Of a DNA stretch of 64,000 nt, positions 19,825 through 27,668 are shown piece by piece. Positions within the stretch are counted from its first letter, which is position 1; each line of letters opens with the position of its first letter. Source of the DNA: JBFIHF01 sp964411125 (GTDB taxonomy: Bacteria; Myxococcota_A; Bradymonadia; Bradymonadales; Bradymonadaceae); contig CAYPJU010000025.1 of assembly GCA_964411125.1 (NCBI GenBank), positions 1 through 64,000 on the forward strand, read 5' to 3'. The notes under the pieces were generated by a model that did not search any database, was not told the origin of the DNA, and saw only the letters and a program-made list of their open reading frames with translations. The position numbers and the translations under genes were made by a program.

Positions 19825-20403
19825 TCAGCAGGGCTCGTCGACGGGACAACCCGCGTTCGCTCGACTCTCGATCGTCGCCATGTCGGCCATCACGTCGATC
19901 GTCACCCCTTCGGTGACCCCGTCCGCGACCTCGATCGAGACGAACGTCGAGCCTTCGTTGACCGCAAAGACGGTCCCATCCTCTTTCACGTCGGCGATGT
20001 CCCGCTTGCTGCTCGTAAAAGTGATCGTCGGGGAGAGGATCCGCTTGTGGTTCTCGTCGAAGACCGAAGCGTCGATCTGCGACGTCTGGCCCCGGACCAT
20101 CGCGAATTCGCGGTCCATCACGAAGACGTCGGTCGGCTCGCCGCATGGTTCGCAGTGCAGCGTCCCGCCGCATGAATCGGGGCCGCTACCGCAGCTCCAT
20201 TCGCACGTCGCGGGCCGACAGGTGTATTGCGGCGGGGCATCCGCCTTCGCCGGGGCGATCTCGTCGTCTTCGGGCGAGGGCAGGTCCGTCGCCGTGTCGA
20301 TCTCGACGATCGCGACGTCTGCGGGCTCGGGTTGATCCATGGCATCGCCGCAGGCGGGGAGGCCCAACAGCATGAGCGTGAAAACCAGCGCGTATCGTTT
20401 CAT
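19825..20403 (-). CDS. Lipoprotein with Cys-rich segment and Ig-like (BIG2-type) domain
   Basis: A 192-residue exported protein with lipobox LPAC. An acidic linker is followed by a compact cysteine block (TCEWSCGSGPDSCGGTLHC) of a kind frequent in myxobacterial proteins. The C-terminal 100 residues fit a bacterial Ig-like group 2 domain: SQIDASVFDENHKRIL, then FTSSKRDIADV, then GTVFAVNEGSTFVSI. Such domains act in surface adhesion or as spacers. ATG at 20403 is preferred; an in-frame ATG at 20415 would add four residues. The AT-rich 20416-20460 stretch upstream may hold the promoter. Confidence 0.78.
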   Translation of the reverse strand: MKRYALVFTLMLLGLPACGDAMDQPEPADVAIVEIDTATDLPSPEDDEIAPAKADAPPQYTCRPATCEWSCGSGPDSCGGTLHCEPCGEPTDVFVMDREFAMVRGQTSQIDASVFDENHKRILSPTITFTSSKRDIADVKEDGTVFAVNEGSTFVSIEVADGVTEGVTIDVMADMATIESRANAGCPVDEPC

Positions 20404-20607
20404 CGGAGCATCCATTCATCGAAGTAAACATTTTCAATCATTTAGCATTCAATCCATTCGACGCTTACGAACCTATGCACACCGCGGGACTGTCCACCTC
20501 CGCGGAGGTCGGCGTGGCCGGCTTGATGAGGTCCCATCCGTGCTCACTCCACGATAGATCTTTGTTGGCGATGCTCCGTTCGTACGATGAGCGGAGCAGG
20601 AGGAGCG

Positions 20608-21528
20608 ATGCGAAACAGTTCGTTGGCAGTCGGCGTCGTCGCGATGTTGGTGATGGCCATGACCCTCGCGGTGGCGGCGGCACCCCTCGCCGGAGAGGAG
20701 CGTCAGACGCTCGCCAGTGTGGGCCCCGCGCTCCCTCCGGCCGACCCGTCGGCTTATCCGTTCGTCGCCGACGAATGGCGCCCCACCATTTCTCTTCGAG
20801 ACCGGTTCGGCGTCCCCGATGGATTCCACCGCGTTCCGGTCGAGCCGGGCAGCTTCGGCGCTTGGCTCAGGGTTCTCCCGCTTCGGACCGACAGCGAGGC
20901 GGTCCACGCCTACGACGGAAGAAAGATCTCTGCGCCCGCGGCGGCAGTCGCCGCGCTCGGGGTCGGAGAGAGAAACCTCCAGCAATGTGCGGACTCGGTG
21001 ATCCGGCTCCACGCCGAGTGGCTCCGCGCAAGCGGCCGAAGCCGAGAACTCGCCTACCACTTCACGAGCGGCGACCGCGTCACCTTCGACGACTGGCGGG
21101 CGGGGGAGCGCCTTCGGATCTCGGGCTCGAGCGTGAAGCGTTCGCGTGGGCCGGCGCGGTCGAGCGATCGCGGCTCCTTCCACCAGTGGCTCGAGCTCGT
21201 CTTCATGTACGCGGGCACGCGCTCGCTCCACCGTGACGCCAACCCGGTCACACCCGGCGACGTTCGGCCCGGCGACTTCTTCGTGGCGCCGGGCTCGCCC
21301 GGCCACGCCGTCATCGTGCTCGACGTGGCGATCGACGAGGCCGGTCATCGCGTCGCGCTCCTCGGTCAGGGGTTCATGCCCGCCCAGGACTTTCACGTCC
21401 TGAAGAGCTCTCGCGCAACGATCGCCGCGGTCTGGTTCCCTCTACCAGAAAAGCCCGACGACCGAATGAAGACCCCCAGTTGGGAGGCCTTCACCGGTCG
21501 CCAGGCTTTTCGGTTCGTCGCGCAGTAG
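20608..21528 (+). CDS. DUF4846 domain-containing exported protein
   Basis: A 306-residue protein starting at 20608 after AGGAGGAG (20598-20605); an in-frame ATG at 20587 lacks a ribosome site. A hydrophobic N-terminal helix with alanines (VAAAPLAG) is a signal peptide. The mature region carries the DUF4846 pattern: PGSFGAWLRVLPL, a YDGRK segment, LQQCADSVIRLHAEWL and the GDFFVAPGSPGHAVIVLDVA block, which has a conserved His. Function of the family is unknown. It converges on clpB with a 7-bp gap. Confidence 0.85.
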   Translation: MRNSSLAVGVVAMLVMAMTLAVAAAPLAGEERQTLASVGPALPPADPSAYPFVADEWRPTISLRDRFGVPDGFHRVPVEPGSFGAWLRVLPLRTDSEAVHAYDGRKISAPAAAVAALGVGERNLQQCADSVIRLHAEWLRASGRSRELAYHFTSGDRVTFDDWRAGERLRISGSSVKRSRGPARSSDRGSFHQWLELVFMYAGTRSLHRDANPVTPGDVRPGDFFVAPGSPGHAVIVLDVAIDEAGHRVALLGQGFMPAQDFHVLKSSRATIAAVWFPLPEKPDDRMKTPSWEAFTGRQAFRFVAQ

Positions 21529-21535
21529 CGGCGGG

Positions 21536-24124
21536 TCAGGCGGCGTCTTTCACACGCCCGAACACGAGCTCTCCGTCCTCGGCGTCCACCTCGATGGTGT
21601 CGCCCGGTACGAAGTCGCCGGCGAGGAGGTGCTTCGCGAGCTCGTTCTGGATCTCCTTCTGGATCGCCCGCTTGAGCGGTCGCGCACCGAACACCGGGTC
21701 GAACCCGAGGTCGGCGAGGAGGACCTTCGCCTCGTCCGTCAGCGTCATCGACAGCCCACGCTCGGCGAGGAGCCCGTGCAGACGGCGCAACTGGATCTCG
21801 ACGATGTGCGTCATGTCCTCGCGCGTCAGCGAGCGGAACATGATGATGTCGTCGATCCGGTTGAGGAACTCCGGCCGGAAGTGACTCCGAAGCTCGTCGT
21901 TCACCAGCGCCTCCGCCTTGTCGGGATCGCTGTGCACCCACTCCTGGATGTGATGCGACCCGACGTTGGAGGTCATGATGATGATGGCGTTCCGGAAGTC
22001 GACCGTGCGTCCCTGGCCGTCGGTGAGCCGCCCCTCGTCGAGGATCTGGAGCAAGACGTTGAAGACGTCGGGGTGGGCCTTCTCGATCTCGTCGAAGAGC
22101 ACCACCGTGTAAGGGCGTCGTCGCACGTGCTCGGTCAGGTATCCACCTTCGTCGTAGCCCACGTAGCCGGGCGGGGCTCCGATGAGCCGCGCCACCGAGT
22201 GCTTCTCCATGAACTCCGACATGTCGATGCGAACCATCGCCTGGTCGTCGTCGAACAACTGGTAGGCGAGGGTGCGGGCGAGCTCCGTCTTCCCGACGCC
22301 GGTCGGTCCCAGGAAGATGAACGAGCCGATCGGGCGCTCGGGGTCCTGCAGCCCACTTCGGGCGCGGCGGATCGCATCGGCGACCGCCTGCACCGCCTCT
22401 TCCTGTCCGACGACTCGCTTGTGGAGGCGATCTTCGAGCTGCAGCAGCTTCTCCTGCTCGCCTTCGAGCATCTTCTCGACCGGGATGCCGGTCCAACGGG
22501 CGACGATGCTCGCGATGTCGTCTTCGGTGACCTCCTCGTTGAGGAACGAGCCGGTCTCCTGGACCGCCTTGAGCTCCTCTTCTCTCTCGGCCTGCTGCTT
22601 TTCGAGCTCGGGGATCCGACCGAACCGAATCTCCGCCGCGCGATCGAGCTCACCGGAGCGCTCGGCGCGGTCGTATTCGATCCGCAGGTCTTCGATGTCC
22701 TGCTTGATCGACCGAAGCCCCCCGATGACCTCCTTCTCGCTCATCCACTGCGCCTTCATGCCGCTCGCCGTCTCTCGGAGTTCGGCGATGTCGGATTCGA
22801 TCTCCGCCAGGCGCGCCTTGCTCGCCGCGTCCTTCTCCTTCTTGAGCGCCTGCCGCTCGATCTCGAGCGACGTGATGCGTCGTTCGAGGCGGTCGATGTC
22901 TTTGGGGAGGGACTCGATCTCCATCTTCACCCCCGCCGCGGCTTCGTCCATCAGGTCGATCGCCTTGTCGGGGAGGAACCGGTCGGTGATGTAGCGGTTC
23001 GCCATCTGGGCCGCGGCGACGAGCGCGTTGTCGGCGATCCGGATCCCGTGGTGGACCTCGTAGCGCTCCTTGAGCCCGCGGAGGATCGTCACGGTGTCTT
23101 CCACCGACGGTTCGTCGACGAAGACCGGCTGGAAGCGTCGCTCGAGCGCCGCGTCCTTCTCGATGTACTTTCGGTATTCGTCGAGCGTCGTCGCGCCGAT
23201 CGCGCGAAGCTCTCCGCGTGCGAGCGCGGGTTTGAGCATGTTGGAGGCGTCCATCGAACCTTCGGCAGCGCCAGCCCCGACGAGCGTATGGAGCTCGTCG
23301 ATGAACATGATGATCTCGCCCTCGGCCGACGTGACTTCCTGCAGCACCGCCTTGAGCCGCTCTTCGAACTCGCCGCGGAACTTCGCCCCGGCGACGAGCG
23401 CGCCGAGGTCGAGCGAGACGACCCGCTTGTTGCGCAGGCTGTCGGGCACGTCGTTCGACGCGATTCGCTGCGCGATCCCTTCGGCGATGGCGGTCTTACC
23501 GACCCCCGGTTCACCGATGAGGACCGGATTGTTCTTGGTGCGCCGGCTCAACACCTGCAGGGCGCGCCGGATCTCCTCGTCGCGACCGATGACGGGGTCG
23601 AGTTTGCCGCGCTGGGCCACCTCGGTCAGGTCGCGAGTGTACTTCTCCAGCGCCTGGAACTTCCCTTCCGGGTCGACGTCGGTGACCCGCTGGTTTCCGC
23701 GGACCTCGCGCATCGCCGTCAGGACGTCGTCGCGCTTGATGCCGTTGTCGGCGAGCACTTTCTTGGCCTGGTCCCCCTTGTCGCACAGCGCGAGCAGGAG
23801 GTGCTCCGTCGAGACGTACTCGTCGGAGAGTTTGTCGGCTTCGGATTGAGCGGCCTTCATCAGCTCGCGGAACGAGTTCGCCATGTAGACGTTCCCGCCC
23901 TCGCCGCGCGGCAGCTTCGACAGCTCCGCTTCGGCGGCCTTCATGAGGCGCTCGACGGCGACGCCGAGCTTTCGAACGATGGGGACCACGATCCCGTCTT
24001 CCTGCTTCAGCAGGGCGACGAGGAGGTGGGTCGGTCGAACTTCTGGATGTCCGGAGGCTTCGGCGATCTCTTGCGATTCCGCCAATGCCTCGCGGGATTT
24101 GATCGTAAACTTGTCGTAGCGCAT
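21536..24124 (-). CDS. clpB: ATP-dependent chaperone ClpB
   Basis: Hexameric AAA+ disaggregase that works with DnaK to rescue heat-aggregated proteins in the cytoplasm. The 862-residue protein has the N-terminal Clp repeat domain (HPEVRPTHLLVALL), a first ATPase module (GEPGVGKTAI, with IMFIDELHTLVG as Walker B), the coiled-coil middle domain at about 400-530 that distinguishes ClpB from ClpA/C, a second module (GPTGVGKTEL, VVLFDEIEKAH) and the C-terminal D2 domain. The start at 24124 (MRYDKFT) is preceded by GAGGGAG. No CIRCE or other heat-shock operator is obvious upstream. Long opposite-strand frames here are shadows. Confidence 0.98.
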   Translation of the reverse strand: MRYDKFTIKSREALAESQEIAEASGHPEVRPTHLLVALLKQEDGIVVPIVRKLGVAVERLMKAAEAELSKLPRGEGGNVYMANSFRELMKAAQSEADKLSDEYVSTEHLLLALCDKGDQAKKVLADNGIKRDDVLTAMREVRGNQRVTDVDPEGKFQALEKYTRDLTEVAQRGKLDPVIGRDEEIRRALQVLSRRTKNNPVLIGEPGVGKTAIAEGIAQRIASNDVPDSLRNKRVVSLDLGALVAGAKFRGEFEERLKAVLQEVTSAEGEIIMFIDELHTLVGAGAAEGSMDASNMLKPALARGELRAIGATTLDEYRKYIEKDAALERRFQPVFVDEPSVEDTVTILRGLKERYEVHHGIRIADNALVAAAQMANRYITDRFLPDKAIDLMDEAAAGVKMEIESLPKDIDRLERRITSLEIERQALKKEKDAASKARLAEIESDIAELRETASGMKAQWMSEKEVIGGLRSIKQDIEDLRIEYDRAERSGELDRAAEIRFGRIPELEKQQAEREEELKAVQETGSFLNEEVTEDDIASIVARWTGIPVEKMLEGEQEKLLQLEDRLHKRVVGQEEAVQAVADAIRRARSGLQDPERPIGSFIFLGPTGVGKTELARTLAYQLFDDDQAMVRIDMSEFMEKHSVARLIGAPPGYVGYDEGGYLTEHVRRRPYTVVLFDEIEKAHPDVFNVLLQILDEGRLTDGQGRTVDFRNAIIIMTSNVGSHHIQEWVHSDPDKAEALVNDELRSHFRPEFLNRIDDIIMFRSLTREDMTHIVEIQLRRLHGLLAERGLSMTLTDEAKVLLADLGFDPVFGARPLKRAIQKEIQNELAKHLLAGDFVPGDTIEVDAEDGELVFGRVKDAA

Positions 24125-24307
24125 CGGCTCCCTCTCGAGCGCCCGCAATCCGGCCAGGAGTAGAGGTGAATCTGGAGCAGATTGTAGGCGATTGGTTTCG
24201 TCATCCGGGTGCGGTCACACGACTGCCCGCACCCACGAACGTTTCTGAGAGAGATATTAGGCACGTCGCCGGGGGCGGCAACCACCCTGATCCGGGCGCT
24301 GGATCAT

Positions 24308-25840
24308 TCACTCGAGGCCGTACTCTCGAATCTTCCGAAGCAGCGTGTTGCGGCCGATGCCGAGGGCCTCTGCGGCGTGGGTGCGATTGCCTTCGAGTCG
24401 GGCGAGGACTTGCGCCACGTATCGCGCCTCGAGCTCTCTGAGCGTCGGCTCGCCGTCGGTGAGACCGCCGCGCGCGCCGCCCCCGCCCGGCAGCGACAGT
24501 TGCTCGACCGTGATCTCGTCGTCGGCGAAGATGACGGCAGATTCGAGGCAGTTCTCGAGCTCGCGGACGTTTCCGGGCCACCGATGCTGCGTGAGCCGCT
24601 CCAGCGCGGCGTCGGTGATGCGCGCGATCGAGCGACCGTGGCGGCGCGCCGCGCGCTCGACGAAATGTTCGATGAGGTGTGTCAGATCTTCTGCGCCACG
24701 CTCTCGCAGCGGGGGAACCCGCAGCTCGACGACGCGCAGCCGGTAGTAGAGGTCTTCGCGGAACGAGCCCTCCGCCATCGCCTCTTCGAGGTCACGGTTC
24801 GTCGCGGCGACGACGCGGATGTCGGCCTGCCGCCGCGCGGTGCTCCCGACGGGGGTGAAGGTCCGCTCCTGGAGCAGCACCAGGAGTTTCGCCTGCAGAG
24901 CAGGGGAGAGCTCCCCGATCTCGTCGAGGAAGAGCGTACCCCCCTCGGCGGCCCCAACCTTTCCGTCCCGCCGCTCGGTCGCCCCCGTGAACGCCCCCTT
25001 TTCGTGCCCGAAGAGTTCGCTCTCGATGAGACTCTCGGGGAGTGTCGTGCAGTCCAGGTGGACGAAGGGGCCGTCCGCCCGTCGGGAGTTGTGATGCACA
25101 GTGCGGGCGACGAGGGACTTTCCCGTCCCGGTCTCGCCGCGCAGCAAGACCGTCGCGTCGGTCTCGGCCACACGCCGCAGGTCGCGCAACAGTTTCGTCA
25201 TCGCCGCCCCTTCGGCGACGACGCCGTTGAACTTCTCACCGAGGGCCAACTGCTCTTCGCGCCGGGGCGGGCGTCGTTTGGGCCGCGCGACCAGGCTCAG
25301 CCGGGGGCCGAGGGTCGTCCGTTCGAGCAGCGCGCCCGCCTGGTGAGCCAGGGTGTCGAGGAGCTCTTCGTCCTGTTCGTCGAACGAACCCGAGCGTTTG
25401 TTCAAGAGTTGCACCACGCCGATGATCCGACCGTCGCTGCCGCGGATCGGGCCGGCCAGCATGGTCCGGGTGTGGTAGCCGGTCGTCTCGTCGATCTTCT
25501 TCCAGAAGCGGGCGTCCTCCTCGCTTCGCGGAACGTTGAGGACTCGCCCGGTGCGCCCGACGAACCCCGCCACCCCCTGCGTGACCGGGACGCGCAGCTC
25601 CGGCATCTCCGGCAGATGCGCCGCGACGCTCACCAACTCGTCGGTCTCGGCGTCGAGCACGTAGAGGGTCCCTCGGTCCGCGTCCATCAGGTCGGCGACG
25701 ACGTCCACCATCCGCCCGAGCAGTTGGTCGGCGCTGATCTCCTTCTGGACGAGGTCGCCGAGCGCCAGCATCAGTGCATCTTTGAAGCGATCGGGCGCCA
25801 TGCGTTCGAGGCTCTGAAAGATCTGTTCGGGGAGGTGCAT
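24308..25840 (-). CDS. Sigma-54-dependent transcriptional regulator with GAF domain
   Basis: Bacterial enhancer-binding protein, 510 residues. An N-terminal GAF sensor (about 20-175) is followed by an AAA+ domain with Walker A GETGTGKS (235-242), the sigma-54 contact loop GAFTGA (282-287), Walker B GTLFLDEIGE (301-310) and the R-W-P-G-N-V-R-E-L motif. A Fis-type helix-turn-helix ends the protein (HAAEALGIGRNTLLRKI). It remodels sigma-54 polymerase in response to a ligand or redox cue at the GAF domain. It lies 13 bp downstream of the metallo-hydrolase gene, so the two are probably co-transcribed. Target genes are not evident here. Confidence 0.95.
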   Translation of the reverse strand: MHLPEQIFQSLERMAPDRFKDALMLALGDLVQKEISADQLLGRMVDVVADLMDADRGTLYVLDAETDELVSVAAHLPEMPELRVPVTQGVAGFVGRTGRVLNVPRSEEDARFWKKIDETTGYHTRTMLAGPIRGSDGRIIGVVQLLNKRSGSFDEQDEELLDTLAHQAGALLERTTLGPRLSLVARPKRRPPRREEQLALGEKFNGVVAEGAAMTKLLRDLRRVAETDATVLLRGETGTGKSLVARTVHHNSRRADGPFVHLDCTTLPESLIESELFGHEKGAFTGATERRDGKVGAAEGGTLFLDEIGELSPALQAKLLVLLQERTFTPVGSTARRQADIRVVAATNRDLEEAMAEGSFREDLYYRLRVVELRVPPLRERGAEDLTHLIEHFVERAARRHGRSIARITDAALERLTQHRWPGNVRELENCLESAVIFADDEITVEQLSLPGGGGARGGLTDGEPTLRELEARYVAQVLARLEGNRTHAAEALGIGRNTLLRKIREYGLE

Positions 25841-25853
25841 TCTAGCTCACCTC

Positions 25854-26711
25854 TCACGCTGCCGCAGCACGAGAGCTTCGTCCGAAGCCGATCGTCATCC
25901 CGTCGTACGCATTGTCGACGACGAGGCCGTTCGTGCCGACCGCGTCACGCGCGAGGGCCAACTTGGCGTCGAGCCGTTCGTCGTCGTGCGCAGGATCGTG
26001 GTGGGTGAGGACCAGGCGTCGAACCCCGGCAGCGAGGGCCACATCTACCGCGTCGAGCGGCGTGGAATGGCCCCAGCCGACCCGCGAGGGATACTCGGCG
26101 GGGAAGTACTGGGCATCCATCACCAGCACGTCGGCGCCCCGAGCGAACTCGACGAGGCGGTCGCGGCAACCCTGGCGCACCTCGACGTCCCCCGTGAACA
26201 CGAAGCTGCCCCCCTCGGCCTCGAATCGATAACCGGTCGAACCGGAGGGGTGGTCGAGCTCCACCCAGCGCACCTCGACCTCACCGAATCTGCGGGTCCC
26301 GGAGGTCGGGATGGAGTGGAAGCGAAGCGCGGCCGGCGCGATGTCGAGGCCGACCGGAAACGTCGGCCGCGTCATCTGATCGGAGAGCACGTCTCGAAGC
26401 GACTCTCCGTCTCGCTCGACCGCGAAGAGGTCGATCGAGGCCCCCGGGTCGAAGAGGGGGCGAAAGAACGGGAACCCCTGCACGTGGTCCCAGTGCAGGT
26501 GTGTCTGCAGCGCGACCGCGCCGTTCCATCCTTCCGACGAGCGGCCCGCTTCGGCAGCTCCGGTACCGAAGTCGACGAGGATACGGCTCGGACCACCCCG
26601 TGGGGTGTCGTCGAGCTCGACGGAAAGGCAGGTAGTGCGCCCGCCGTGACGAACGAAGCGGGGTCCAGATACCGGCACGCTACCGCGCGTGCCCCAGAGA
26701 ATGATGTGCAT
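25854..26711 (-). CDS. Metallo-beta-lactamase-fold hydrolase
   Basis: A 285-residue cytoplasmic protein of the RNase Z/phosphonate-hydrolase branch. The first strand (MHIILWGTRGSVPVSG) and the HLHWDH motif at residues 71-76 are diagnostic. Further likely metal ligands are FTGDVEV, the Asp of MDAQYF, the GWGHS histidine and the THHDP motif near the C-terminus. Proteins beginning with WGTRGSxPV often sit beside signalling genes, and this one is immediately followed (13 bp) by a GAF/sigma-54 regulator, so it may make or degrade the regulator's ligand; that is inference. Substrate unknown (phosphodiester or cyclic nucleotide are candidates). Confidence 0.88.
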   Translation of the reverse strand: MHIILWGTRGSVPVSGPRFVRHGGRTTCLSVELDDTPRGGPSRILVDFGTGAAEAGRSSEGWNGAVALQTHLHWDHVQGFPFFRPLFDPGASIDLFAVERDGESLRDVLSDQMTRPTFPVGLDIAPAALRFHSIPTSGTRRFGEVEVRWVELDHPSGSTGYRFEAEGGSFVFTGDVEVRQGCRDRLVEFARGADVLVMDAQYFPAEYPSRVGWGHSTPLDAVDVALAAGVRRLVLTHHDPAHDDERLDAKLALARDAVGTNGLVVDNAYDGMTIGFGRSSRAAAA

Positions 26712-26915
26712 GCAGGCTCCTGTGGCGCGACCCCGAGCGGAACTCGCCGGGTGTCACTCCGACTGCAGAGCAACAACGATGCCGCCTCGCGGGCTCACGT
26801 GTTTTCAGGGGAAGCGGGCCTTCGTGGCGTCCTTCTGTGCCACGGTGGATCGGCAACCGGTCGAGAATCGATCAGCCGGACGGGGAGGGGAGGGTGGCGA
26901 GCGATTCGACGCTCG

Positions 26916-27668
26916 TCACCACTGAACGCCGAGGCCGGTTCCGAGGTAGAAGTAGTCCTGGAAGCCGAACTCGAGCTTGAACGCGATGTACTCGGCGATG
27001 TTGAAGCGCAGTCCTGCGACCGCTCCCAGAACCGGGACGATGGGAGGGATCGTCTCTTCTTTCTGCGGCGAATCGAAGTCGTTCTCGAGGTCAATCTCGC
27101 CGTCGGCGTCGTTGCATTCCTCGGGCGGGAACTCTCCGGCGTCGAGCGCTGCGCGGCAATCGGTGCCGGCGCGGGGGTTGTGCTTGAGGACCTCGCCAAG
27201 GACGAAGCCGGGGCCGATCGAGACGCCGAGATAGGGGGACAACCAGGGCTCGGGCCGCCAGAACCACCGAGAGAGGAAGGTTACCGAGAGGAGCTTCATG
27301 TCGACGAACGTCCAGTCGGCCTCGTCCACCGTCTCGTTCTTGTCGAGCCACCAACCGTCGGGCATCGAGAGGTTTGCGTAGTCGACGGCGACCCCGATCT
27401 CGTATTCGTTGGCGCGGCGCCAGACGGCTTCACCTCCGTACGAGAAGTTGGTCTGCCCCTTGGTCCAATGATTTTCGTGCTCGTCGAGGAACCAGTTGAG
27501 CATGAACCCGGGGATGATGATGGCGCGGAAGCGGCCGGCGATCATGACACCTTCGTCGTCGAACTCCTCTTCGAACCGCGCGCTGTCGTCGCGGTCGACG
27601 TACTGCGCCGCGGCGCTCGTCGGGACGAGGCAGAGGAGGAACACAAAGAGCAGGGCGATCCGTTTCAT
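26916..27668 (-). CDS. Putative outer-membrane beta-barrel protein
   Basis: A 250-residue protein with a cleavable signal peptide ending AAAQ. The mature part alternates amphipathic strands rich in Trp, Tyr and Phe (RFRAIIIPGFMLNWFL, YEIGVAVDYANL) and ends in an aromatic strand (YFYLGTGLGVQW), as in small outer-membrane barrels. One internal loop near residues 170-195 has two cysteines and many acidic residues. Its ATG overlaps the OmpA-family gene's stop in an ATGA, so the two are translationally coupled. Confidence 0.8.
   Translation of the reverse strand: MKRIALLFVFLLCLVPTSAAAQYVDRDDSARFEEEFDDEGVMIAGRFRAIIIPGFMLNWFLDEHENHWTKGQTNFSYGGEAVWRRANEYEIGVAVDYANLSMPDGWWLDKNETVDEADWTFVDMKLLSVTFLSRWFWRPEPWLSPYLGVSIGPGFVLGEVLKHNPRAGTDCRAALDAGEFPPEECNDADGEIDLENDFDSPQKEETIPPIVPVLGAVAGLRFNIAEYIAFKLEFGFQDYFYLGTGLGVQW

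Noticed and set aside
21629..24163. 844-residue open frame antisense to clpB
   Set aside because: Leu/Val/Arg-rich nonsense translation with no motif; clpB on the other strand has every diagnostic block.
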